Shown: one piece after another, positions 26,498 to 35,579 of the stretch | Layout of the letters: each line of letters starts with the position of its first letter | Position numbering within the stretch: position 1 is the stretch's first letter | Origin: DASUKM01 sp036278735 | Lineage (GTDB): Bacteria; Acidobacteriota; Vicinamibacteria; Vicinamibacterales; 2-12-FULL-66-21 | Assembly: GCA_036278735.1 (NCBI GenBank) | Contig: DASUKM010000050.1 | Span: forward strand, 1-64,000 | DNA: 64,000 bases | Direction: 5' to 3' | Made by a program: the position numbers and the translations under genes | Notes under the pieces: model-generated | Seen by the model: only the letters and a program-made list of their open reading frames with translations | Databases searched by the model: none | What the model was told of the DNA's origin: nothing

Positions 26498-29032
26498 TCA
26501 TGCCAGACGTTCGGCTATGGGGGCGTCTGCGATCGCCGAGACGGATGCGCGGCGGCGCCGCTCGACCACGCACCACGCGGCCAGCGCGAGGATCGTCGTC
26601 GCGGTCGACGCGGCCCCGGCGTACAACGCGCGGGGGTGGTACGAGAAGGTGACGAGGTGCCGCCCGCGCGTGAGATGGACGGCGCGAAAGATGGCGTTGG
26701 CCCGCATCAGCGGCGCCGGCTGCCCGTCCACGTCGACGTGCCAGTCGGGATCGTATGAATCGGCGAGCGACAGGTACCCGTCGGCCGGCAAGCTCGCGCG
26801 CACGACGACCCGCGTCGGCTCGTCGACGACGATCGCCGCGGCCGCCGGGGCCGCCGGCCCGCGCGTGCCCGCGGCTGGCGGCGGAGGCTGGCTCACCAGC
26901 ACGCCCGCGGCCGGATCGTAGCGCTGCTGGAACAGGCCTTCGATTTGCCAGCGGACATCCGGTCCGATCAGGGCATCGGGTACCACTGAAGCGCGGTGCG
27001 CCGACGGGTTGCAGTCGTAGAGGTGCATCTGCTCGAGGCTGATCATGCCCGCCAGCGGAACCGCCCCCGGGAAGGGCGGGTTGGGCAGCACGCAGTAGCG
27101 CACGCCGGCGATCGCCAGATAGTGCATCCGTTCGGGCCGGGTGGCGTGCCGGAAGCGCTCGACCATCATCGCGAATTCTTTCGGCCACAGCAGCGGCAGG
27201 TCGTACGACACCGCTTCGCGCATGCGCCAGCCCGACGGCGAGTACACCAGCTGGTTCGCCGCGATGTAGCGCTGCTCGAGGGCGGTCGCGGCGGTGTCGA
27301 GACTCGCCCACTTGGGAGCGTCGATATCGAGCACGTCGAGGCCGCCGTCGATGCGCCCCCCGACGTACGTGCGGGACTCGGGGTGCGCCTGGATGCGCTG
27401 AACCCACGTGGGCTCGTGGACGAAGTGCTCGGCGATGGTTGGATTCGTGGTGCCGTTGGCGACGAGCAGGTCGGCGACGAGCAGCACCGCGATCGCCATC
27501 TGCGCGACGCGCCGCTCGCGCCGGGCCGAGGCCGCGATCAGGATCAGGAACCCTGCGCAGAGCAGTTTCAGGAACAGTACCGTGAGCAGCGGGCGTGCGC
27601 GCAGGATCAGGTATTGGGCCCCCTGAATGGGAAACAGCACGTGAACGGCGCGGGCGAGCCGGAAGAAGCCGTACGCCGGCAACGCCGGCGCGATCAGCAT
27701 CCACGCGACCAGCGCATACGCGGCGCAGCCCAGAACGGCGGCGGGAATCAGCATGCGGCGCAGCGCGCGACGGCTGACGGCGCGATCGGCCAGCGCCTGC
27801 CAGCCGTACGCGGCGAGCACGGCTACCGCGAACGACGTCAGCGCCAGATACTTCACCGGAAAGCGGAACGCACGCAGCGGAGGCACCAGCCACTGCAGCG
27901 CCGGATACAACGGCGTGTGCGTGCCGAGCGCCGAGACGAGCGTGGCCAGCGCCGTCACCGTCCAGAACACCGTCTGGCCGCGGCGTCTGAACGCGACGAG
28001 GCCGGCAAGCATCAGGACCGGCACGCCGGCGTACATCGTGTAATAGAACGGCTCGCGCCCGCTGTTGAGCGCCATCATCCATGGCAGCTCGCGCAGAAAG
28101 GAAGCGAAATAGTCGCCGAAGCAGTGCGGCATCACCAGCTCGAGCATCGCGAGCGGATGGAACGACCAGAAGCTGTCTCCCGTCGGCATCGCCGAGCGAA
28201 TCGACGCCCGGCTCGCCTGCAGCAGCGGCAGGAACTGGATCGACGCGAGCAGCACGCCGAAGCCGAGGCCCGCCCAGGCGAGGGCGATCGTCCTCACGCG
28301 GCCGCCGCCCGGCCCCTCACGCCCGGCATCGCGCGCCCCGCCATCGTCCGGGCCCCGCGCCCCACGCTCCGCCCCGCGCGCCACCAGCGCGTACACGGCG
28401 GCAATCGCCAGCGTCGCCCCGAGCGTCACCGGCTCGCCGGCCAGTGCCTGTAAGCCGACGATGCCCGCCAGCACCGTCGTCGACGCCGCCGTCCGCCGCC
28501 GCGCCACGCGATCGATCGCCCAGAACACGTACGGGATCGTCGCAATCGACCAGGAGAGATTGGGGAAATTCGGCGACGAGGCGACCGGGCCCGACAAGGC
28601 ATAGGCGAGCGCCCCGAGCGCCGCGGCCGGCGGCGACACGTAGGCCGCCAGGTACGCGAAGGCGCCAAGGCCGGCGATCGGGATCGGCAGCGCGACCCAG
28701 ACATTGAAGCCGATCAAGGGGGGCAGCAGGAGCCGGATGGCGAGCGTGATCGGATGAAACAGCTGATAGAGCGCGTTGGCCGCCGCCGACTGGCCGTTGG
28801 CCGGATAGGGATCCCACCAGGGCCATTGGCCGGCGAGGACGGTGTGGCGGAGCCAGAGATACTGTGAACGGAACGCGAGCGTCAGATCGCGAACGTAGAA
28901 GATGCGGGACCGCGTGAACACGCCCGCCACGGGCACCGTGGCGACCAGCGCGACGAGGACCGGCCAGAACCACCGCCGACGGAAACTGAAGCCTGAAACA
29001 ACGGGCGGGGTGAGGGGGGACGATCGAAGCAT
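26498..29032 (-). CDS. YfhO-family large membrane protein
   Basis: This 844-residue protein has about 12-14 membrane helices in the first 560 residues and a large C-terminal periplasmic region. The first loop (FYVRDLTLAFRSQYLWLRH then TVLAGQWPWWDPY) matches the YfhO/GT-C pattern, as do GEPVTLGATLA and LRAFRFPVKYLALTSF. YfhO of Gram-positives glycosylates lipoteichoic acid. Here a lipid-carrier-dependent glycosyltransferase role is an inference. A low-complexity Arg/Gly segment (ARGAERGARGPDDGGARDAG) interrupts the membrane part. It ends 30 bp from the convergent WbaP-like gene. Confidence 0.8.
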   Translation of the reverse strand: MLRSSPLTPPVVSGFSFRRRWFWPVLVALVATVPVAGVFTRSRIFYVRDLTLAFRSQYLWLRHTVLAGQWPWWDPYPANGQSAAANALYQLFHPITLAIRLLLPPLIGFNVWVALPIPIAGLGAFAYLAAYVSPPAAALGALAYALSGPVASSPNFPNLSWSIATIPYVFWAIDRVARRRTAASTTVLAGIVGLQALAGEPVTLGATLAIAAVYALVARGAERGARGPDDGGARDAGREGPGGGRVRTIALAWAGLGFGVLLASIQFLPLLQASRASIRSAMPTGDSFWSFHPLAMLELVMPHCFGDYFASFLRELPWMMALNSGREPFYYTMYAGVPVLMLAGLVAFRRRGQTVFWTVTALATLVSALGTHTPLYPALQWLVPPLRAFRFPVKYLALTSFAVAVLAAYGWQALADRAVSRRALRRMLIPAAVLGCAAYALVAWMLIAPALPAYGFFRLARAVHVLFPIQGAQYLILRARPLLTVLFLKLLCAGFLILIAASARRERRVAQMAIAVLLVADLLVANGTTNPTIAEHFVHEPTWVQRIQAHPESRTYVGGRIDGGLDVLDIDAPKWASLDTAATALEQRYIAANQLVYSPSGWRMREAVSYDLPLLWPKEFAMMVERFRHATRPERMHYLAIAGVRYCVLPNPPFPGAVPLAGMISLEQMHLYDCNPSAHRASVVPDALIGPDVRWQIEGLFQQRYDPAAGVLVSQPPPPAAGTRGPAAPAAAAIVVDEPTRVVVRASLPADGYLSLADSYDPDWHVDVDGQPAPLMRANAIFRAVHLTRGRHLVTFSYHPRALYAGAASTATTILALAAWCVVERRRRASVSAIADAPIAERLA

Positions 29033-29059
29033 CAGCCGCCGTGGGGTCCGCGCGAAAGA

Positions 29060-29097
29060 GCGCAGGGGATGCCGGCTCCCGACGGCATCCCCTGCGC
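29060..29097 (-). terminator. Strong hairpin after pilA
   Basis: Arms of 15 bp pair perfectly (29060-29074 with 29083-29097) around an 8-base loop, GC-rich. On the minus strand the stem is followed by CTCTTTCG, a short and weak U-rich tail. It stands between the pilA stop and the YfhO start, so it probably ends or limits pilA transcription. Confidence 0.65.
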
Positions 29098-29117
29098 CTC
29101 TACGCGGCGCGGGCGAG

Positions 29118-29636
29118 TTACTGGATGGTGGCGGCCGGAGAAGCCGGCGTCGCCGTGTCGTCCATCCCGCTCATCGAGGACGTGTTCTGCCAGATGGTGC
29201 TGGTCGTGTTCGTGCCGAAGTGGCGCGTGCCCGTCGACGTCGACACCGGATCCGCCCAGGCGTGATAGCCGGAGGCGAGCGCCGTGGACGTGTTGCACGC
29301 CGTGCCCGACGCCGCGGTCCCCGTCATGCTGACCGTGTAGCCGCTCTTGGTCGTGGTCGCCAGGGCGCCGAGGTCCGGGCTGATGAACGCCGACCCACCC
29401 GAAGGCCCGCTGCCGAGCACGTCGAGCGTCTGGGCATACATGCCGTTGGCGCAGCTCGCCGAGAACGTGGACTGGGCGCTGCTGATGGCGCGCAGCGAAC
29501 CAATCGCCGACGCCTCGTTGCCCGACATGCGGGCGCGCAGGAGGCCCGGGACCGCGATCGCGGCGATGATGCCGATGATCGCGACGACAATCAACAGCTC
29601 GATCAGGGTGAAGCCCTTCTGGTTCCGAACTTTCAT
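29118..29636 (-). CDS. pilA: Major type IVa pilin
   Basis: This 172-residue protein has the short leader MKVRNQKG, then FTLIELLIVVAIIGIIAAIA with Glu5 and the helix-kinking proline (AVPGLL). It is the best canonical pilin in the window. The C-terminal Ser/Thr/Gly-rich domain has two cysteines (SCANGMYAQ and TACNTS), probably forming the disulfide loop. It is single and flanked by its own sigma-54 promoter and a strong hairpin, as expected of a highly expressed structural gene regulated by PilR. The abundant surface Ser/Thr would allow O-glycosylation, which is speculative. Confidence 0.95.
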   Translation of the reverse strand: MKVRNQKGFTLIELLIVVAIIGIIAAIAVPGLLRARMSGNEASAIGSLRAISSAQSTFSASCANGMYAQTLDVLGSGPSGGSAFISPDLGALATTTKSGYTVSMTGTAASGTACNTSTALASGYHAWADPVSTSTGTRHFGTNTTSTIWQNTSSMSGMDDTATPASPAATIQ

Positions 29637-29725
29637 GACTCAGCTCCTCAAAATTCGCGCGTGGCCGCGTAAAGTTGTTGACGATTCCGCTCGGTCGCAG
29701 CCCGAGAGGTGATGCCCAGCCGAAC

Positions 29726-29741
29726 AGCAACGGCAGTGCCA
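29726..29741 (-). promoter_or_regulatory. Sigma-54 (-24/-12) promoter of pilA
   Basis: On the minus strand TGGCAC-TGCCG-TTGCT matches the RpoN consensus at every conserved base, with GG and GC exactly 10 bases apart. The predicted transcript start is near 29716, giving an 80-base leader before the pilA ATG. The sigma-54 activator PilR is encoded directly upstream, which makes the assignment strong. Confidence 0.9.
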
Positions 29742-29828
29742 CGCCCTTCAGCTAGGACGCCGCGCTGGCCTAAGTAGTTTGGAAGCTGAGGTTTAGGCTG
29801 GGCTGGCGGGCCGCGATGGCCCGTCAAC

Positions 29829-29888
29829 CTGTCTGCCAATTTTCGGCCGATCGACAAAATCTGTCAACCGCAGTTGGCAGGAAGTGTC
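29829..29888. promoter_or_regulatory. Putative PilR activator sites upstream of pilA
   Basis: Three (C/G)TGTC elements occur on the plus strand at 29829-29833, 29861-29865 and 29884-29888, some 90-160 bp upstream of the sigma-54 promoter. In Pseudomonas aeruginosa PilR is reported to bind several (C/G)TGTC elements at a comparable distance. A repeated GTCAACC (29823 and 29863) and an inverted repeat CTGCCAA/TTGGCAG (29833-29839, 29874-29880) are in the same stretch. Confidence 0.5.
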
Positions 29889-29914
29889 AGGCGTCCGGGT
29901 CGTCTCCCCGACGC

Positions 29915-31339
<1,425 letters not shown>

Positions 31340-31349
31340 CCACTCCCTC

Positions 31350-33008
31350 TTACGCCGCCACCACCGGCTGCCCGAGCGGCAGCTTGACGCGCACCGCCGT
31401 CCCCTGCCCGGGCGCCGAGGTGACCTGCAGCTCGCCGCCGTAGTCGCTGACGATCCGGTGCACGATCGACAGCCCCAGCCCGGTGCCGCGCGCGAACGCG
31501 CCGCGGAAGGGCTGGAAGATGCCGTCGAGATCCTCCGCCGGAATCCCGACGCCATCGTCCTCGACGAGGATCGCGACCTCGCCGCGCGCGTCGGGCCCAT
31601 CCACATCCTCCGCGACGTGCAGGCGGAGCCGGCCGCCCGCCGGCATCGCGCGCAAGCCGTTGGTGGCGAGGTTCCAGAGGATTTGCCGGATCTGTCCTTC
31701 GTCGGCCTGGTACCAGACGGCGCCGTCCGGGACGTCGACGGCAATCTCGTGCCGCTCGGAACACTCGCTGCTGTTCTGCAGCAGCCGCGCGGTGTCGACG
31801 ACGACCTGGCGCACGTCGACGGGGGCGAAGGCCGCGCGGTGCGGCTTCGCATAGGCGAGAAAGCTGCGGATCGTGCCGTTCAGCCGGTCCGATTCGCGCA
31901 GCACGATGTCCATCAGCTGCGACTGCTCCGCCGTGAGCGGCAGCTCGTCGCGCAGCATCTGGATCGACCCGGCCATCGACGCCAGCGGATTGCGGATCTC
32001 GTGCGCGATGCCGGCCGCCATCTCGCCGACGGCGGCGAGCCGCTGCTGCACGCGGGCTTCCCGCTCGTGCTTCTTCGCGTCGGTGACGTCCTGGAACGTC
32101 AGCAGCAACCCGCCGTCGCCGCGCGGGGTCCGCAGGACGGCGGTGCTGATGCCCAGCTCGATCTGGCGGCCGTCCGCCTTCGCGAAGCCGTACTCGAGCC
32201 GCGGAAGCGCGGTGCGCGTGGCCCCCGGTCCGAACAGCGTCGCAAAGACCGGCGGGAGCTGCAGCACCTCCATCGCCGGCCGCCCCACCGCCTCCGCGGC
32301 GGGCATCCCGATGATCCCTTCGGCCGCCGTGTTGACCGTCAGCATCCGTCCATCCAGATCCGTCGTCGCCAGGCCGCTCAAGAGGCTGTTGATCACGTGC
32401 GCGCTGAACGCCTGCAGGTCCGCGAGCTGCGACGAGGCCTGCTCGAGCTGCTCGCCGGTGCGGCGCAGCCCTTCGGCCAGATACCCGCTCAGGGTCGCGA
32501 CGGCCAGGAAGCCGAACACGTTCAGCCCGACCGTGAAGAGCGCAATCCGGAGGGGCGGCAGCACGTCGCGCGCCTCCATCGCCGGCAGCAGCCCGTCGTC
32601 GTACTGCGCCAGCACGAGGCCGCCGTAGAGCACCGAGCTGAGCACCCCGGCCATCAGGCCGCCGCGCCCGGACTGCACGACGCTCGCCGCGATGATCGGC
32701 AGCGTGTACAGCGACGAGAAGTAGCTGCCCACGCCGCCCGTCAGGTACACGATCGCCGAGACGATGATCGCGTCGCACGCGAGCTGCACGTCGACCAGCC
32801 ACCGCTGGCGTTCGGCCACCTTCAGCGTCAGCGCCCAGATCGCCGTCAGCGCGTAGGTGAGCCCGATCAGGAAGAAGAACGGATCGGTCGGAAACGCCTC
32901 GGGCGTCTTGATCTGAATCAGGATCGCGGACCCGAGCAGGACCGTGACGACGGCCACCCGCCCGCCAATCAGCCACAGCAGCTTCCGCCGCATCGTGGAC
33001 ATCTGCAC
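31350..33008 (-). CDS. pilS: Sensor histidine kinase PilS
   Basis: This 552-residue kinase has about six membrane helices (15-180), a PAS domain (about 200-310), HisKA with H336 (GIAHEIRNPLASM), N-box (LWNLATNGLRAM), G1 (EDDGVGIP) and G2 (GTGLGLSIV). PilS monitors pilin in the inner membrane and controls PilR phosphorylation. The start is unclear: GTG at 33008, ATG at 33002 and ATG at 32993 are all in frame with no obvious ribosome site. A heptamer array fills the 48-bp gap to pilC. Confidence 0.95.
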   Translation of the reverse strand: MQMSTMRRKLLWLIGGRVAVVTVLLGSAILIQIKTPEAFPTDPFFFLIGLTYALTAIWALTLKVAERQRWLVDVQLACDAIIVSAIVYLTGGVGSYFSSLYTLPIIAASVVQSGRGGLMAGVLSSVLYGGLVLAQYDDGLLPAMEARDVLPPLRIALFTVGLNVFGFLAVATLSGYLAEGLRRTGEQLEQASSQLADLQAFSAHVINSLLSGLATTDLDGRMLTVNTAAEGIIGMPAAEAVGRPAMEVLQLPPVFATLFGPGATRTALPRLEYGFAKADGRQIELGISTAVLRTPRGDGGLLLTFQDVTDAKKHEREARVQQRLAAVGEMAAGIAHEIRNPLASMAGSIQMLRDELPLTAEQSQLMDIVLRESDRLNGTIRSFLAYAKPHRAAFAPVDVRQVVVDTARLLQNSSECSERHEIAVDVPDGAVWYQADEGQIRQILWNLATNGLRAMPAGGRLRLHVAEDVDGPDARGEVAILVEDDGVGIPAEDLDGIFQPFRGAFARGTGLGLSIVHRIVSDYGGELQVTSAPGQGTAVRVKLPLGQPVVAA

Positions 33009-33011
33009 GAT

Positions 33012-33060
33012 CAGTTACCAGTTACCAGTTGCCAGTTACCAGTTGCCAGTTGCCGGTTAC
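33012..33060. repeat. Heptamer array A (pilC-pilS spacer)
   Basis: Seven contiguous 7-bp units on the plus strand alternate CAGTTAC and CAGTTGC, the last being CGGTTAC. They fill the entire spacer between pilC and pilS. The pilC stop codon (33057-33059) lies inside the last unit. Confidence 0.95.
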
Positions 33061-34289
33061 GAGCTCAGCTTGCTGATCAGGTCGAACATCGGCATATACA
33101 TCGCGATGACGATGCCGCCGACGACGCCGCCCAGGAACGCGATCATCAGCGGCTCCATCAGGGTCAGCAGGCCGGCGACCGCGGTGTCCACTTCCTCTTC
33201 GTAGAAGTCGGCAATCTTGCCGAGCATCGCGTCGAGCGCGCCGGTCGTCTCGCCGACGTTGATCATCTGGACCACCATCGACGGAAACACGTTCGTCTCG
33301 CGCAGCGGGCCCGAGATGGTTTCGCCGCGCTCGATGCCTGACCGGGTCTTCTGGATCGCGTCCTCGACGATGGCGTTGCCCGCCGTCCTGGCGGTGATGT
33401 CGAGGCCGTCGAGAATGGGAACACCCGAGGCGAGCAGCGTCGAGAGCGTGCGGCAGAACCGCGCGACGGCAATCTTGCGCATGATCATCCCGAAAATCGG
33501 CAGCTTCAGGACGATGGCGTCGATCTGATGACGTCCCTTCTCGGTCTGGTAGTACTTGTGGATCGCGTACCCGATCAGCCCGAGGCCGATCACGATCAGC
33601 GGCCCGTACGACACCAGGCCGTTGCTCATGCCGATGACGACCCGGGTGGGCAGCGGCAGCTGCGCCCCCAGGCCCGCGAACAGGTCCGCGAAGGTCGGGA
33701 TGACCTTCCACAGAATCGCCGCGACGACGACGGTGGCGATCACGACGACCGCGACCGGATAGATCATCGCGGACTTGACCTGCCCCTTCAGCTTGACGTT
33801 CTTCTCGATGTAGGTCGCGAGCCGCTTGAGGATGGTGTCGAGGATGCCCCCCGCCTCCCCCGCCGCGATCATGTTGGAGAAGAGGGCGTCGAACGTCTTC
33901 GGGTGCTTCTTCATCGCGTCGGCGAGCGCGGCGCCCCCTTCGACGTCGGAGCGGACCTGCAGGATGACCTCGGAGAAGTTCTTGTTCGCCTCCTGCTTGC
34001 CGAGGATGTCGAGACACTGGACGAGCGGCAGGCCGGCGTCGATCATGACGGAGAACTGCCGCGTGAAGATGGCGAGGCTCTTGGCCGGGGCCGCCTTGCC
34101 CTTCTTGCCGCCGGCCGGCTTCGCCTTGGCCTTGGCCTCGGCCTTGGCGGCCTTGGCCGGATCGATCCGGGTCACCATGATTTGCTCGCGCCGGAGCGCC
34201 GCGATGGCGGCGTCCATCGTGTCCGCGATGCGCTCCCCCGTGACGGTCTGTCCGGCGCGCGTTCGGCCCGAGTAAGCAAATGTCGGCAT
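33057..34289 (-). CDS. pilC: Inner-membrane platform protein PilC
   Basis: This protein has 410 residues from the Met beginning MPTFAYSGRTRAG (GAGGA 6 bases upstream); an upstream Met at 34301 is less likely. Two T2SSF domains are visible, starting FTRQFSVMIDAGLPLVQCL and FCRTLSTLLASGVPILDGL. Three membrane helices are present. An Ala/Lys/Pro-rich linker (about residues 45-70: AKAEAKAKAKPAGGKKGKA) precedes the first domain and is longer than usual. PilC couples the PilB/PilT motors to pilin addition and removal. Confidence 0.96.
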   Translation of the reverse strand: MPTFAYSGRTRAGQTVTGERIADTMDAAIAALRREQIMVTRIDPAKAAKAEAKAKAKPAGGKKGKAAPAKSLAIFTRQFSVMIDAGLPLVQCLDILGKQEANKNFSEVILQVRSDVEGGAALADAMKKHPKTFDALFSNMIAAGEAGGILDTILKRLATYIEKNVKLKGQVKSAMIYPVAVVVIATVVVAAILWKVIPTFADLFAGLGAQLPLPTRVVIGMSNGLVSYGPLIVIGLGLIGYAIHKYYQTEKGRHQIDAIVLKLPIFGMIMRKIAVARFCRTLSTLLASGVPILDGLDITARTAGNAIVEDAIQKTRSGIERGETISGPLRETNVFPSMVVQMINVGETTGALDAMLGKIADFYEEEVDTAVAGLLTLMEPLMIAFLGGVVGGIVIAMYMPMFDLISKLSS

Positions 34290-34331
34290 ACAGTTCCTCA
34301 CACTCTGTGGGTCAGCCCTTCATGGGCCGAC

Positions 34332-35465
34332 TCACCGCGCGGCTGGTCGTGGCGGCAGGCCTGCGCCCGGCCGCTGCATCCCCGCGCCCGCGACGACCCC
34401 GGCGCCGCGCGCGATGATCTGCTCGAGCTCGTCCTTGAGCGACGAGGCGCTCATCGCCGCCTCGAGGGTGACCAGCCGCTTCAGGTACAGCGTCGCGAGC
34501 GACTGATTCATGGTCTGCATCCCGAGCTTCTCCTGCCCGGTCTGCATGGTCGAATAGATCTGGTGCACCTTGTCGTCGCGAATCAAATTACGGATGGCCG
34601 GACTCGGCACCATGATTTCGAGCGAGACGACCCGCCCTTTCCCGTCGGCGCGCGGCAGCAGCGCCTGACAGACGATCCCTTCGAGCACGAGCGAGAGCTG
34701 GGTGCGGATCTGCCCCTGCTGGTGCGACGGGAAGACGTCGATGATGCGGTTGATCGTCTGGGCCGCCGAGTTCGTGTGCAGCGTCGCGAACGTCAAGTGC
34801 CCGGTTTCCGCGATGCGGAGCGCCGACTCGATCGTCTCGAGATCGCGCAGCTCCCCGATCAGCACGATGTCGGGATCCTCGCGCAGCGCCGCGCGCAGCG
34901 CATTGGCAAACCCCTGCGTGTCCTGGTGCACCTCGCGCTGATTGACGACGCAGCCCTTGTGGGGGTGCACGAACTCGATCGGATCCTCGATCGTCAGAAT
35001 GTGTTCGTGCCGCTCGGTGTTGATCTTGTCGATCATCGCCGCGAGGGTCGTCGACTTGCCGGAGCCGGTGGGGCCGGTGACGAGCACGAGCCCGCGCGGC
35101 CGCTCCGCGAGCGTCCCGATCACGGCCGGCAGCCCGAGGTCGTTGAAGCCCTTGATCAACTCGGGAATGACCCGGTAGACGGCCGCCACGGCCCCGCGCT
35201 GATTGAAGACGTTGCAGCGAAACCGCGCGACCCCGCGGATGCCGAACGAGAAGTCGAGCTCGAAGGTCTCTTCGAACCGCTTCTTCTGCGAGTCGGTCAA
35301 CACGCTGTAGGCCAGCGCCTTCGTGTCGGCCGGCCCGAGCGCCGGCAGGTCGAGCGGCTGCAGCTGCCCGTGAATACGGATCTGCGGCGGCGTATTCGTC
35401 GTCACGTGAAGGTCGGATCCGTTGTTGTCGACCAGCGTTTTCAGCAGTTCCGGTAAAGTAGCCAT
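34332..35465 (-). CDS. pilT: Retraction ATPase PilT
   Basis: This protein has 377 residues starting MATLPELLKTLVDNNGSDLHV. Walker A is GPTGSGKS (131-138), followed by the Asp box, Walker B (DIVLIGELRDLETIE) and His boxes typical of secretion ATPases. The C-terminal PAIRNLIRD matches the PilT-specific AIRNLIRE motif needed for retraction. A TTG 30 bases upstream is in frame but lies inside the heptamer array, so the ATG is preferred. It drives pilus disassembly and twitching. Confidence 0.96.
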   Translation of the reverse strand: MATLPELLKTLVDNNGSDLHVTTNTPPQIRIHGQLQPLDLPALGPADTKALAYSVLTDSQKKRFEETFELDFSFGIRGVARFRCNVFNQRGAVAAVYRVIPELIKGFNDLGLPAVIGTLAERPRGLVLVTGPTGSGKSTTLAAMIDKINTERHEHILTIEDPIEFVHPHKGCVVNQREVHQDTQGFANALRAALREDPDIVLIGELRDLETIESALRIAETGHLTFATLHTNSAAQTINRIIDVFPSHQQGQIRTQLSLVLEGIVCQALLPRADGKGRVVSLEIMVPSPAIRNLIRDDKVHQIYSTMQTGQEKLGMQTMNQSLATLYLKRLVTLEAAMSASSLKDELEQIIARGAGVVAGAGMQRPGAGLPPRPAAR

Positions 35466-35485
35466 GTTGGTTGTCAGTGACCCCT

Positions 35486-35568
35486 CAATCGCCAATCACC
35501 AATCGTCAATCCCACTCGCCAATCACCAATCGTCAATCCCAATCGGCCATCGCCAATCGGCCATCGCC
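35486..35568. repeat. Heptamer array B (pilB-pilT spacer)
   Basis: About 12 units of the CAATCNC form occur here. The triplet CAATCAC, CAATCGT, CAATCCC occurs twice (35493-35513 and 35520-35540), then AATCGGC and CATCGCC alternate twice. It fills the spacer between pilB and pilT. Confidence 0.93.
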
Positions 35569-35579
35569 AATGTCTCGTT

